Positions 25,041 through 42,800 of a stretch of 64,000 nucleotides of DNA are shown here, piece after piece. The first letter of the stretch is position 1. The number at the start of each line of letters is the position of its first letter. The notes below the pieces were generated by a model. The model was given only the letters and a program-made list of their open reading frames with translations. It was not told where the DNA came from and did no database searches. This stretch comes from Streptomyces sp. CG1 (GTDB lineage: Bacteria; Actinomycetota; Actinomycetes; Streptomycetales; Streptomycetaceae). Location of the stretch: NCBI RefSeq assembly GCF_041080625.1, contig NZ_CP163518.1, positions 10,161,501 to 10,225,500 on the forward strand, written 5' to 3'. The position numbers and the translations under genes were made by a program.

Positions 25041-26277
25041 CCCGGTCGGCGCCCAGGCCACCCGGTCACTGATCGAGCGGGTCTTCCGCGAGGAGGCGGG
25101 CCGGCTGACCGCCAGCCTGGTCCGCCTCCTCGGCGACTTCGACCTGGCCGAGGAGATGGTCGGCGACGCCGTCGTGGAGGCACTGCGGCGCTGGCCGAGC
25201 ACCGGCCCGCCCCGGCGGCCCGGAGCCTGGCTGCTCACCTGCGCCCGCAACAAGGCCCTCGACCGCATACGCCGCGAGGCTCGCTTCCAGGACCGGCTCC
25301 CGCAGCTCGCGGCCCGCATCGAGGCCCTGCCCGACTCGGCCGAGCGGGAGCCCGACGACCGTCTGCGGCTCATCTTCACCTGCTGCCATCCGGCCCTGGA
25401 CCCCGACGCGCAGGTCGCACTCACGCTGCGCGCCGTGGTGGGCCTGACCACCGCCGAGATCGCGCGGGCGTTCATGGTGCCCGAAGCCACCCTCGCCAAG
25501 CGTGTGACCCGGGCCAAGCGGAAGATCGCGACGGCCGGCATCCCCTACCGCGCGCCGGAGCCCGAGGAGCGCGCCGCACGGCTGCCCCAGGTCATGCGCG
25601 TGGTGTACCTGGTCTTCAACGAGGGCTGTTTCACCACCGGGGGAGACCTCGGAGTACGGCGCGAACTGGTCGACGACGCGGAGTGGCTCGCCGCGCTGCT
25701 GGCCGGCGCCCTGCCCAAGGAGCCGGAGCCCCTCGGCCTGCTGGCGCTGATCCGTCTGCACGCGGCCCGCTGGCCCGCCCGCCTGGACGCCGGCGGACGG
25801 CTCGTACCGCTCGCCGACCAGGACCGCACGCGCTGGGACGCACAGCGCATCCGCAGCGCCACAGGCCTCATCGAGCGGGCCGCCTCGCTGGGCCGGACCG
25901 GCCCGTACCAGATCGAGGCCGCCATCACCGCCGTACACTGCGAGGCGCCCAGCTGGAAAGAGACCGACTGGCCCCAACTCCTCCAGCTCTACGACATGTT
26001 GCTGGCCGTCGACCCCTCACCGGTCGTACGCCTGAACCGCGCCGTCGTCGTCAGCCACACCGACGGCCCGGCCGCCGCGCTGGCCCAGGTCGAGGCCCTC
26101 ACCGACCGGCTCGGCCGCTACCACCTCTTCCATGCCACCCGCGCCGCGCTCCTGCGTGACCTCGGCCGCGAGGCGGAGGCCGCCGAGGCCGACCGCGAGG
26201 CCCTCCGCCTCACCGCCAACCCCGCCGAACGCTCCCTGCTCACCGCCCGCCTGCACGGCGACGACAGCACCGGCTGA
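25027..26277 (+). CDS. ECF42-type RNA polymerase sigma factor with long C-terminal extension
   Basis: This 416-residue sigma factor has region 2 at about residues 15-85 (RVFREEAGRLTASLVRLLGDFDLAEEMVGDAV and the PGAWLLTCARNKALDRIRRE helix). Region 4 is at about 115-175 (LRAVVGLTTAEIARAFMVPEATLAKRVTRAKRKI). About 230 further residues form a helical, TPR-like extension containing VMRVVYLVFNEGC and LLALIRLHAARWPAR. That architecture plus the DGPF partner fits ECF42, which lacks a classical anti-sigma factor and is thought to be controlled by the extension. The start is TTG 25027, nine bases after GGAGG inside the DGPF gene. It lies directly before the PKS genes, but a regulatory link is not shown. 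Confidence 0.88.
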   Translation: MSSADPVGAQATRSLIERVFREEAGRLTASLVRLLGDFDLAEEMVGDAVVEALRRWPSTGPPRRPGAWLLTCARNKALDRIRREARFQDRLPQLAARIEALPDSAEREPDDRLRLIFTCCHPALDPDAQVALTLRAVVGLTTAEIARAFMVPEATLAKRVTRAKRKIATAGIPYRAPEPEERAARLPQVMRVVYLVFNEGCFTTGGDLGVRRELVDDAEWLAALLAGALPKEPEPLGLLALIRLHAARWPARLDAGGRLVPLADQDRTRWDAQRIRSATGLIERAASLGRTGPYQIEAAITAVHCEAPSWKETDWPQLLQLYDMLLAVDPSPVVRLNRAVVVSHTDGPAAALAQVEALTDRLGRYHLFHATRAALLRDLGREAEAAEADREALRLTANPAERSLLTARLHGDDSTG

Positions 26278-26373
26278 TCGAGCTGCCGGCCTACGTGGAC
26301 GGAGGCGTCCCGTCGGCGTGGGCGCACAGTCGCAGCGCTGAATCACGTGCCTTCCCGGTGCCCGAAGGTGTGT

Positions 26374-26453
26374 GTTCCCCAGGACCCCTTACCCGGTGCA
26401 GGGGCCCCTGGGGGCTGTAGGGGTGTCCTGCGTCATCGGTGCCTGCCTAGCCT
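26374..26453 (+). promoter_or_regulatory. Probable promoter region of the PKS operon
   Basis: The 267-bp gap before the first PKS gene contains a half-site-like TTCCCCAG (26374-26381), as in LAL/PimM-type activator boxes. It also contains a perfect 12-bp palindrome CAGGGGCCCCTG (26399-26410) followed by CTGTAGGGG. A possible -10 TAGCCT lies at 26448-26453. No convincing -35 is present, which suits an activator-dependent promoter. All assignments are by eye. Confidence 0.3.
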
Positions 26454-26544
26454 CCGACTGCGGAGGAGAAGCGGACCGGAAACCGTCCGGAGACGATCCG
26501 CACGGCCGAGGCCCTCACTTCGATCTCGATCGGATGGCGCGCTG

Positions 26545-31991
<5,447 letters not shown>

Positions 31992-31992
<1 letters not shown>

Positions 31993-34900
31993 TGGAAGAC
32001 TCGGCCACGGCCGGCAAGCTCCGCGACTACCTCAAGCGGGCCACGACCGAGCTGGAGCGCAGCCGCCGCCGCGTACGGGAGCTGGAGGAGCAGGACCGCG
32101 AACCCGTCGCCATCATCGGCATGGGCTGCCGCTACCCCGGCGGCGTGCGCACCCCGGAAGACCTGTGGCGCGTCGTCGACGAGGGCATCGACGTCGTCAC
32201 CGAGTTCCCCACCGACCGCGGCTGGGACGTCGAGGCGATCTACGACCCCGAGCCCGGCGCTCCCGGCAAGTCCTACGTCCGCCACGGCGGCTTCCTGCAC
32301 GACGCCGCCGAGTGCGACCCCGCGTTCTTCGGCATCAGCCCCAAGGACGCGCCCGGCACCGACCCGCAGCAGCGGCTGCTGCTGGAGGTCACCTGGGAGG
32401 CCTTCGAGCGCGCCGGCATCGACCCGAACACGGTGAAGGGCACCCCGACCGGTGTCTTCGTCGGCCTGATGCACCACGACTACATCGGCGGCACGATCTC
32501 CGGCAGCATCGTCTCCGGCCGCATCGCCTACACCCTGGGCCTGGAGGGCCCCGCGGTCACCATGGACACCGCCTGCTCCTCCTCCCTGGTGGCGCTGCAC
32601 TCGGCGATCCAGTCGCTGCGCAAGGGGGAGTGCTCCCTCGCGCTCGCGGGCGGCGCCGCGGTCATGGCCAGCCCCGAGATGTTCATCGAGTTCAGCGAGC
32701 GCCGCGCGCTGTCCCCCGACGGCCGCTGCCACTCCTTCGCCGACGACGCCGCGGGCGCCGCCTGGGCCGAGGGCGCCGGCATGCTGCTCGTGGAGCGGCT
32801 GTCCGACGCCCTGCGCAACGGCCACGAGGTGCTCGCCGTCGTACGCGGCAGCGCCATCAACCAGGACGGCGCCTCCAACGGCCTGACCGCGCCCAGCGGT
32901 CCGGCCCAGATCCGCGTCATCCAGCAGGCACTCGCCGACGCACAGCTCGCCCCGCAGCACATCGACGCCGTCGAGGCGCACGGCACCGGCACCACCCTCG
33001 GCGACCCCATCGAGGCCCAGGCCGTCATCGCCGCCTATGGGCAAGGCCGCCCGGACAACCGGCCGATCTGGCTCGGCTCCATCAAGTCCAACATGGGCCA
33101 CCCGCAGGCCGCGGCCGGAGTCGGCGCCGTCATCAAGATGGTCATGGCGATGCGGCACGGCACCCTGCCGCGCACCCTGCACATCGAGAAGCCCAGCACC
33201 GCCGTCGACTGGAGCGCGGGCGACATCCGCCTGCTCACCGAGCCCCAGTCCTGGGACACCCCCGACGGCCGCCCGCGCCGCGCCGGCGTCTCCTCCTTCG
33301 GTATCTCCGGCACCAACGCCCACACCATCCTGGAGGAGGCGCCTTCCGCCGAGGCCGAGCAGCCGGCCCCGGAGCGCGCCGCGCTGCCCGTCATCCCGTG
33401 GGTGCTGTCCGGCAAGGGCTCCGACGCCGTCCAGCGGCAGGCGGAGCGGCTGCTCACGGCCGCCGGTGACCTGGACCCGTACGACGTCGGGTACTCGCTG
33501 GCCACCACGCGCGCCCTGTTCGCGCACCGGGCCGTGGTCACCGGCCGCGACCGGGAGGAGCTGCTGGCCGGTCTGCGCGCCGTCGCCGACGGCAGCCGGC
33601 CGGCCACCGCGGCCCCCGAACCCGGCCGCCTCGGCGTCCTGTTCTCCGGCCAGGGCTCCCAGCGGCCCGGCATGGGCCGTACCCTGCACGCCGCGTTCCC
33701 GGTGTTCGCCGCCGCCTTCGACGAGATCTGCGCCGCCTTCGACGCCCACCTGGACCGTCCGCTGCGCGAAGTGATGTTCGAGGAGCCTGCCGACCCGGCC
33801 GCAGCCCCGCTGCATCGGACCGTCTACACGCAGGCGGCCCTGTTCACCTTCGAGACCGCCCTGTACCGGCTGCTGGAGCACTGGGGCATCCGCCCCGACC
33901 TGCTCGCCGGGCACTCCATCGGCGAGGTCGTCGCCGCGCATGTCGCCGGTGTCCTGGAGCTGACGGACGCGGTCGCGCTGGTCGCCGCCCGTGGCCGGCT
34001 GATGCAGGAACTGCCCGCGGGCGGTGCGATGGTGTCCCTGCTCGCCTCCGAGGCCGAGGTCACCCCGCTGCTCACCGACGGGGTCGACATCGCGGCCGTC
34101 AACGGCCCCCGCGCGGTGGTCATTTCGGGCGACGAGGAGGCCGTACTCGCCGTCGCCGCGAAGGTGGAGAAGACCACCCGGCTGAAGGTGTCCCACGCCT
34201 TCCACTCCCCTCGCATGGACCCCATGCTGGAGGCGTTCCGCGAGGTGCTGGCGGGCCTCACCTTCCACGAACCCGCCCTGCCGGTCGTCTCCAACGTCAC
34301 AGGGCGCATGGCCGAAGAACTCACCTCGCCCGAGTACTGGGTACGGCACGTCCGCGAGGCGGTCCGCTTCCACGACGGCGTCACCGCTCTCGCCGCCGAG
34401 GGCGCCACCCGCTTCCTGGAGGTCGGCCCCGACTCGGTGCTCACCAACATGGCGCAGGACGTGGTGCCCGACGTCATCGGCACCCAGCGCCGCGACCGGG
34501 ACGAGGACGCCGCCCTCGTCGACGCCGTGTGCCGCCTGCACCTGACCGGCACCGGCCCCGACTGGACGGCCGTGTTCGCCGGGGGCCGGAAAGTCGATCT
34601 GCCGACCTATCCGTTCCGCCGCGACCGACACTGGGAGGACGCGCCCATCCTGCAGGCCGAGCGCTCCGCGGCGGCCCGCGCGGGCGGTGACGCGGCCGAC
34701 CCGTTCTGGGAGCTGGTCCGGGACCAGGACGTGACCGCCGTCGCCGCCACCCTCGGCGTCGCCGACGAGAGGTCCGTCGCCGCCGTCGTACCGGCTCTGG
34801 CCGCCTGGCACGAGCAGCGGCAGGCCAACGCCGCCGCAGACGGCTGGCGTTACCGGGTCGCCTGGGAGCCGCTGGCCCCCGCCGCCACCCCGGCGCTCGG

Positions 34901-36746
34901 CGGCCACTGGCTGGCCGTCGTCCCCGCCGCCGACGACCCCTGGACGACCGCTGTCCTGACCGGGCTCACCGACCGGGGCCTGCGCGTCGACACCGTTACG
35001 GCACCGGAAGCCGCCGGCCGCAGCGAACTGGCCGGGCTGCTGGCCGGCCGGGGAGGCGTCGACGGCGTGCTGTCCCTGCTGGCGCCGGTCACCGAACTGT
35101 CCTCAACTGCCGCCGTTGTGCAGGCACTTGGGGATGCCGAGATCACCGCGCCCCTGTGGTGCGTCACCCGCGATGCCATAGCCCATGGCTCTGCGGCCGA
35201 GGTCACCGGCTTCGCCCAGGCCCAGGTATGGGGCCTCGGCCGGGTCGCCGCCCTCGAACACCCCGACCGCTGGGGCGGACTGATCGACCTGCCCGCCGAG
35301 ATCGGTCCGCAGACCGTCGCCCGGCTGGCCACGCTGGTCGGCGACGCGGGCGGCGAGGACCAGGTCGTCATCCGCGAGTCCGGTGCCTACGGCCGCCGTC
35401 TGGAGCACGCCCCGGCCCGTGCAGGCGCCCCCTGGAAGCCGTCCGGGACGGTCCTGGTCACCGGGGCGACGGGTGCGGTCGGCACGGCTGTGGCCCGGTG
35501 GCTCGCCGCCGAGGGCGCCGGCCATCTGCTGCTGACCTCCCGCCGCGGCATGGACGCGCCCGGCGCCGGCGAACTCGTCACCGAACTCACCGGCACCGGC
35601 GCCAAGGTGACCCTCGTCGCCTGTGACGTGACTGACCGCGATGCGCTCGCCGCGCTGCTGGACTCCGTACCGGCGGAACACCCCCTCACCGCCGTCCTGC
35701 ACCTGGCCGGCGTCCTCGACGACGGAGTGCTGGACGCGCTCACCCCCGACCGGTTCGCAGGTGTCCTCGCCGCCAAGGCCGACGCTGCCCGCCACCTGCA
35801 CGAACTCACCGCGGACCGCGACCTGTCGGCGTTCGTCCTCTTCTCCTCCCTCACCGCCACGGTCGGCGGCGCCGGACAGGCCAACTACGCCGCCGCCAAC
35901 GCCTACCTCGACGCCCTCGCCGAGCACCGGCGCGCGGCCGGACTGCCCGGCACCTCGGTGGCCTGGGGACCGTGGGGCGGCGACGGCATGGCCGCCCACG
36001 GCACCGTCCGGTCGGCCGCCCGCGCGATGGGCATGTCCCTCCTCGACCCCGACCGCGCCCTCACGGCACTGGGCCGCGCCCTGGACGGCGGCGACACCAC
36101 GGTCACCGTCGCCGACGTCGACTGGTCCGTGTTCGCGCCCGCGTTCACCTCGAGCCGGCCCAGCGCCCTGCTGTCCGCGCTCCCCGAAGCCCGGCGCGGC
36201 ACGGGCGGGGGCGCCGAGGCGAGCGCGGTCGACGGCTTCGCCGAGAAGCTCGCCGGTCTCACGGGCGGTGAACGCGAGCGCGCCCTCCAGGAGCTGGTGT
36301 GCGGGCAGGCCGCCGCGGTACTCGGCTACGGCAGTGCCGACGCGGTCGAGCCGAGCACCGCCTTCCGCGACCTCGGCTTCGACTCGCTCACCTCCGTCGA
36401 CCTGCGCAACCGGATCAGCAGCGCCGCCGGGGTGCCGTTGCCGGCCACGCTCATCTTCGACTACGCCACCCCCGCCGCCCTCGCCAAGTACCTGGGGACC
36501 GAACTCGCGGGCGCCGACACCTCCGTGGACTCGGTCGTCGCCGAACTCGACCGGGTCGCGGCCCGGCTGGGCGACCTCACCGCCGAGGACATCGAGCAGG
36601 GCCGGATCACGACCCGTCTGCAGTCGTTGCTGAACGACCTGAACAAGACCCTCGGCCAGGACGCCGACACCGTCACCGGGCGGCTGGAGGACGCCTCGGC
36701 CGACGACGTCTTCGCCTTCATCGACAACGAACTCGGCTCGGCGTGA
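31992..36746 (+). CDS. Type I modular PKS, module 2: KS-AT-KR-ACP
   Basis: This 1584-residue, one-module synthase has its ATG sharing one base with the preceding stop (TGATG). It has an N-terminal docking coil ([19 protein letters not shown]) and KS with C195 in DTACSSS. AT has S642 in GHSIGE and H735 in HAFH, so it is malonyl-type. A short structural domain without DH motifs follows, then KR ([11 protein letters not shown] in [10 protein letters not shown]1299) and ACP S1465 (GFDSL). The C-terminal docking region ends [11 protein letters not shown]. It should add a malonyl unit and leave a beta-hydroxyl. The LDD motif and lack of the A-type Trp indicate a B-type ketoreductase. In the KS the usual KSNLGHT is KSNMGHP, a small change next to the second catalytic His. 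Confidence 0.93.
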
Positions 36747-36848
36747 CCCGAGCCTCCCACGCCTCACGGGTCCGCCCGTGAGGCGGCCCTCCCACGACAC
36801 CCCGGCCCCACCGCGGTCCACCTCTTCGCACAGGAGTGGCGACACCCG

Positions 36849-39800
36849 ATGACCAACGACGAAAAGCTGCTCTCCTACCTCAAGCGGGTCTCCGCCGACC
36901 TGGCCCAGACCCGTCAGCGGCTGCGCGAGGTGGAGACCCAGGACCGGGAACCCATCGCCATCGTCGGGATGAGCTGCCGCTTCCCCGGCGGCGTCACCAC
37001 CCCGGAGGAGTTCTGGCGGCTCGTCCACGACGGTACCGACGCCATCGGTGACTTCCCCGAGGACCGGGGCTGGGACGTCGACGCGCTCTACGACCCCGAC
37101 CCGGACGCCACCGGCAAGACCTACGTCAGGCGCGGTGGCTTCCTGGACGACGCGGCGGGATTCGAGCCGGACTTCTTCGGCATCAGCCCCCGCGAGGCGG
37201 TCGCGATGGACCCCCAGCAGCGGCTGCTGCTGGAGGTGTCATGGGAGGCCCTGGAACGGGCCCGGATCGCCCCGGACTCGGCGCACGGCGCCCGGATCGG
37301 GGTGTTCGCGGGCACCAACGGCCAGGACTACAAAGACCTGTTGGCGAAGATGCCGGAGGACAGCGAGGCGGCGCTCGGCACCGGTGTGCTGGCCGCCGTC
37401 ATCTCCGGCCGCATCTCCTACACCCTGGGCCTGGAGGGCCCGGCCGTCACCATCGACACCGCCTGTTCCTCGGCGCTCGTCGCGGTGCACCTGGCCGTAC
37501 AGGCGCTGCGCAACAAGGAGTGCACCCTCGCCCTGGCGGGCGGCGCGACGGTGATGTCCACGCCGAACAACTTCATCGCCTTCTCCCGGCAGCGCGGCCT
37601 CGCCCTCGACGGCCGCTGCAAGTCCTTCGCGGACGCGGCGGACGGCACCGGCTGGAGCGAGGGCGCCGGCATGCTGGCGCTGGAACGGCTAAGCGACGCC
37701 CGGCGCAACGGCCACGAGGTGCTGGCCGTCGTCCGTGGCTCAGCCGTCAACCAGGACGGCGCCTCCAACGGCCTCACCGCCCCCAACGGGCCGTCCCAGC
37801 AGCGCGTCATCCGCGCCGCGCTGACGGGCGCGCAGCTCGGCCCGGCCGACGTGGACCTGCTGGAGGCACACGGCACCGGTACGACGCTCGGCGACCCGAT
37901 CGAAGCCCAGGCCCTGCTCGCCACCTACGGCCAGGACCGGCCCGCCGAGACCCCGCTGTGGCTCGGCTCGGTCAAGTCCAACATCGGACACACCCAGGCC
38001 GCCGCCGGCGTGGCCGGCATCATCAAGGCCGTCCTGGCGATACGGCACCAGGTCCTGCCCAAGTCGCTGTTCGCCGACGAGCCGTCCACCAAGGTCGACT
38101 GGGACCAGGGCCAGGTCCGGCTGCTGACCGAGAACCGGCCCTGGACCGACCCGGGCCGCCCGCGCCGGGCCGCCGTCTCCTCCTTCGGCGCCAGCGGCAC
38201 CAACGCGCACACCATCCTGGAGGAGGCACCCTCCGAGGAGGCGGCCGAGCCCGAGCAGCGTACGGCGCCGCCGCTGGTCCCGTGGGTGCTCTCGGGCCGC
38301 ACCGAGCGCGCCCTGCGCGAGCAGGCCGCCCGTCTGGTGGCCGGCGCAGGAGAGCTGGACGCGGTGGACGTGGCGCACTCCCTGGCCGCCACCCGCACCG
38401 CCCACCAGTACCGGGCCGTCGTCCTCGGAGCCGACCTCGACGCGCTCACGACGGCGGCGACCCGGGTCGCCGAGGGCGGTCAGGGCGCCGCCTTTGGCCG
38501 CGTCCGCAAGGGACAGACCGCCTTCCTGTTCACCGGACAGGGCTCGCAGCGCGCCGGCATGGGCCGTGAACTGTACGCATACTTCCCGGTGTTCGCCCGC
38601 GCCATGGACGAGATCTGCGGGCTCTTCGGCGACGACCTGCGCGACCTGATGTTCGGCGACGACCCCGAGCCGCTGAACCGGACCGCCCGCACCCAGACCG
38701 CGCTGTTCGCCTTCGAGGTAGCCCTGTACCGGCTCGTGGAGTCCTGGGGTGTCACCCCCGACTATCTGGCCGGGCACTCCATCGGCGAGATCGCCGCCGC
38801 GCATGTCGCCGGCGTCCTGGACCTGAAGGACGCGACCGCGCTGGTGGCCGCGCGCGGCCGGCTCATGCAGGCGCTGCCCGAGGGCGGAGCCATGATCGCC
38901 GTACGCGCCACCGAGGAAGAGGTCCGCCCGCTGCTCACCGAGCGGGTCGGTATCGCCGCCGTCAACGGCCCCGACTCCGTGGTGATTTCGGGCGACGCCG
39001 CCGAGGCCGAGGCGGTGGCCGCGCGCTTCGAGAAGAGCCGGCGGCTGAAGGTCTCGCACGCCTTCCACTCGCCCCTCATGGAACCGATGCTGGCCGACTT
39101 CCGGGCGGTCGTCACGTCCCTGACCTTCCACCGGGCCACGATCCCGGTGGTCTCCAACGTCACCGGCGCCCTCGCCACCCAGGACCTCGCCACCCCCGAC
39201 TACTGGGTGCGCCATGTGCGCGAGGCGGTCCGCTTCGATGACGGGATACGCGCCCTCGTCGCGGAGGGGGTCACCCGCTACCTCGAACTCGGCCCGGATG
39301 CCGTACTGACGGCCATGGCCCGCGAGTGCCTGGCCGCCGCGGGCACGGACCCCGACGCCGTGCTGGTCGCGGCCACCCGCCGCGAGCGCGACGAGACCGA
39401 GACCCTGCTCACCGCCGTCGCCCAGCTGTACGTCGGCGGCGCGACGGTGGACTGGACCGCGCTGTTCACCGGCGCCCGTACCGTCGACCTGCCCACCACC
39501 GCCTTCCAGCGCGACCGGTTCTGGCCCGAGACGGCCACCACCGTCGGCGACGTCGGCTCCGCCGGACTGGACTTCGCGGACCACCCGCTGCTCGGCGCGG
39601 CCACCGTGCTCGCCGACTCCGACGGCGCGGTGCTCACCGGCCGGCTGTCGGTGCGCACCCACGCCTGGCTCGCCGACCATGTCGTCGGCGGCTCGGTCGT
39701 CGTCCCCGGCACCGCGATGGTCGAACTCGCCGTACGCGCCGGCGACCAGGTCGGCTGCGGCCGCCTGGAGGAACTCGCCCTGGAAATACCGCTGGTGCTG

Positions 39801-42800
39801 CCCCCGGACGACGGCGTGCGCGTCCAGGTGGCCGTAGGCGCACCGGACGCATCCGGCGCCCGTACCGTGCACGTGTACGCCCGCGCCGAGAGCCTGCCCG
39901 CCGACGAGCCGTGGACCCTGCACGCATCCGGCCTCCTCGCCTCCGGCACCGGCACGCCGGGCACCCGCCTGGACGTCTGGCCCCCTGAGGACGCCGAACC
40001 CCTCGACACCACCGGCCTGTACGGACGGCACGCCGCAGCCGGACTGGAGTACGGGCCCGTCTTCCAGGCCCTGACGGCCGCCTGGCGGCGCGGCGAGGAG
40101 GTGTTCGCCGAGGTACGACTGTCCGAGCGGCCCGCCGCCGACGCCCCCCGCTTCGGCCTGCACCCGGCTGCCTTCGACGCCGCCCTGCACTCCCTGGCCC
40201 TGCTCGGTGACGGGACCGCCGACGACACCGCCCGGCTGCCCTTCATGTTCGCGGGCGTCACCCTGCACGCCGTCGGCGCCTCCGTGCTGCGCGCCCGGCT
40301 GGTGCCCACCGGGCCGGACGCCTTCGCCGTCGACCTGGCCGACGCCACCGGCGCCCCCGTGGCCACGGTCACCTCGCTGGCCTCCCGCCCGCTCACCAAC
40401 CTGCGCGCCGCCCGCGACACCACCGCCGACGCCCTGTTCACCCTCGACTGGCAGCCGCTGCCCCTGGAGACCGACGCCCCCGACGTCGAGCACCGGGTGC
40501 TGCACAGCACCCCGGGGACGGACGCGGACGCAGTAAGGGAAGCACTGCACAGGGCGCTCGCGGCTCTCCAGGACGATGACCCCCGCCCGTTGGCGGTGGT
40601 CACCTGCGGCGCGGTGAGCGTCGCGGGCGAGGACGTGCCCGACCTGGCGGGTGCGGCCGTATGGGGCCTGGTGCGGTCCGCGCAGTCGGAGAACCCGGAC
40701 CGGTTCGTGCTGCTCGACCTCGAACCGGGAGGGGATGCCGCTGCCGTGCTGCCCGCTGTCCTCGCCTCCGGCGAACCGCAGGTCGCGCTGCGCTCCGGCG
40801 CCGCCCGTGCCGCCCGGCTCGTACGTGCCGAAGTTCTCCCGGAATCACGTGAGTTGACCATCGATCCCGCGGGTACGGTCCTCCTCACCGGTGCCACCGG
40901 CGGCCTCGGCCCGGTGCTCGCCCGGCACCTTGTCACGGCGTACGGCGTCCGTCACCTCGCGCTGCTGAGCCGGTCGGGCAACTCCGACGACCTGATCGCC
41001 GAACTGGCCGGCCTCGGAGCCACCGCGACGGCCCATGCCTGCGACGTCGCGGACCGGGACGCCCTCGCCGCCGTGCTGGCCGGCATCGCGGCTTCTCGTC
41101 CCCTCGCCGCGGTCGTCCACGCCGCCGGTGTCCTGGACGACGGCGTGGTCTCCTCGCTCAACCCCGAGCGGATCGACACGGTCCTCGCGCCGAAGGCACT
41201 CGGCGCCCTCCATCTGCACGAACTGACCGACGGCGTCTCGGCGTTCGTGCTGTTCTCGTCCGTCGCCGGCACCGTCGGCGCCCCGGGCCAGGGCAACTAT
41301 GCCGCCGCCAACGCCCTCCTGGACGCCCTCGCCGCGCACCGCCACGCCCAGGGCGCGCCCGCGCTGTCGCTGGCGTGGGGGCCGTGGGCCCCGTCCGGCG
41401 GTATGACCAGCTCCCTCGACGAGGCCGACCGCGCCCGGATGGCGCGCGGCGGCATGACGGCCCTGTCGGCCGAGGAGGGCACCGCCCTGTTCGACCTGGC
41501 GGCGCGCGCCGGCCGTCCCGCCCTCGCGCCGGTCCGGCTCAACCTGCCCGCGCTGCGGGCCCAGGGCGGCGGACTCGCGCCCGTCTTCCGCGCGCTCGCG
41601 GGCCGCCCGGTGCGCCGGGAGGCAGCCGCCGAGGGCGCCGACGTCACCTTCGCCGAGCGCATGGCCGCCCTCGGGGACGAGGAACGGGCCGAGGCGCTGC
41701 TGCACACCGTCCGCGCCCACGTCGCCGCCGTGCTCGGGCACGCCCATCCGGACGGCGTGGAGACCGACCGGGCCTTCAAAGACCTCGGCTTCGACTCGCT
41801 CGCCGCGATCGAGCTGCGCAACTCCCTGTCCGAGGAGATGGGGCAGCGACTGTCCGCCACGCTCGTCTTCGACCATCCCTCACCCGAAGCGCTCGCTGCT
41901 CACCTCGGCAGCCTGGTCGGCGGCGCCCGCGCCGGAGCCCGCCGTGGCCGTCGTACCGTGAAGGCCCGTGCGGACGAGCCGCTTGCGATCGTGGGTCTGG
42001 CGTGCCGCTACCCGGGCGGCGTCCGCAGCCCCGAGGACCTGTGGCGGCTGGTCGCCGACGGCACCGACGCCATCACCCCGTTCCCGGCCAACCGCGGCTG
42101 GGACGTGGACCGGATCGTCGACCCGGCCCGGCAGCGCCCCGACACCTCCTACGTGGGCGAGGGCGGATTCCTGCACGACGCGGGCGAGTTCGACGCCGCG
42201 TTCTTCGGGATCAGCCCCAAGGAAGCCCTCGTCATGGACCCGCAGCAGCGGCTGCTGCTGGAGGCGTCCTGGGAGGCCCTGGAGAGCGCGGGCATCGATC
42301 CGCACAGCCTCAAGGGCAGCCGCACCGGAGTGTTCGCGGGCGTCCAGTACCACGACTACTTCGGCAGCTTCGGCTCCGGCAGCATCATCTCCGGCCGTAT
42401 CGCCTACACCCTGGGCCTGGAGGGCCCGTCGCTGTCCGTCGACACGGCCTGCTCCTCCTCGCTGGTGGCGCTGCACCTGGCCGCCCAGTCGCTGCGGCAG
42501 GGCGAGTCCGGCCTCGCGCTGGTCGGCGGGGTCGCGGTCATGGCCACCCCGGAGACCTTCATCGAGTTCAGCAGGCAGGGTGCGCTCGCTCCCGACGCCC
42601 GCACCCGCGCCTTCGCCGACGCGGCCGGCGGCACCGTGTGGGGCGAGGGCGTCGGCGTCATGGTCGTGGAACGGCTCTCCGATGCCCGTCGCAACGGCCA
42701 CGAGGTGCTGGCCGTGGTCCGTGGCACCGCCGTCAACCAGGACGGCGCCTCCAACGGCCTCACCGCCCCCAACGGCCCCTCCCAGGAACGCGTCATCCTC

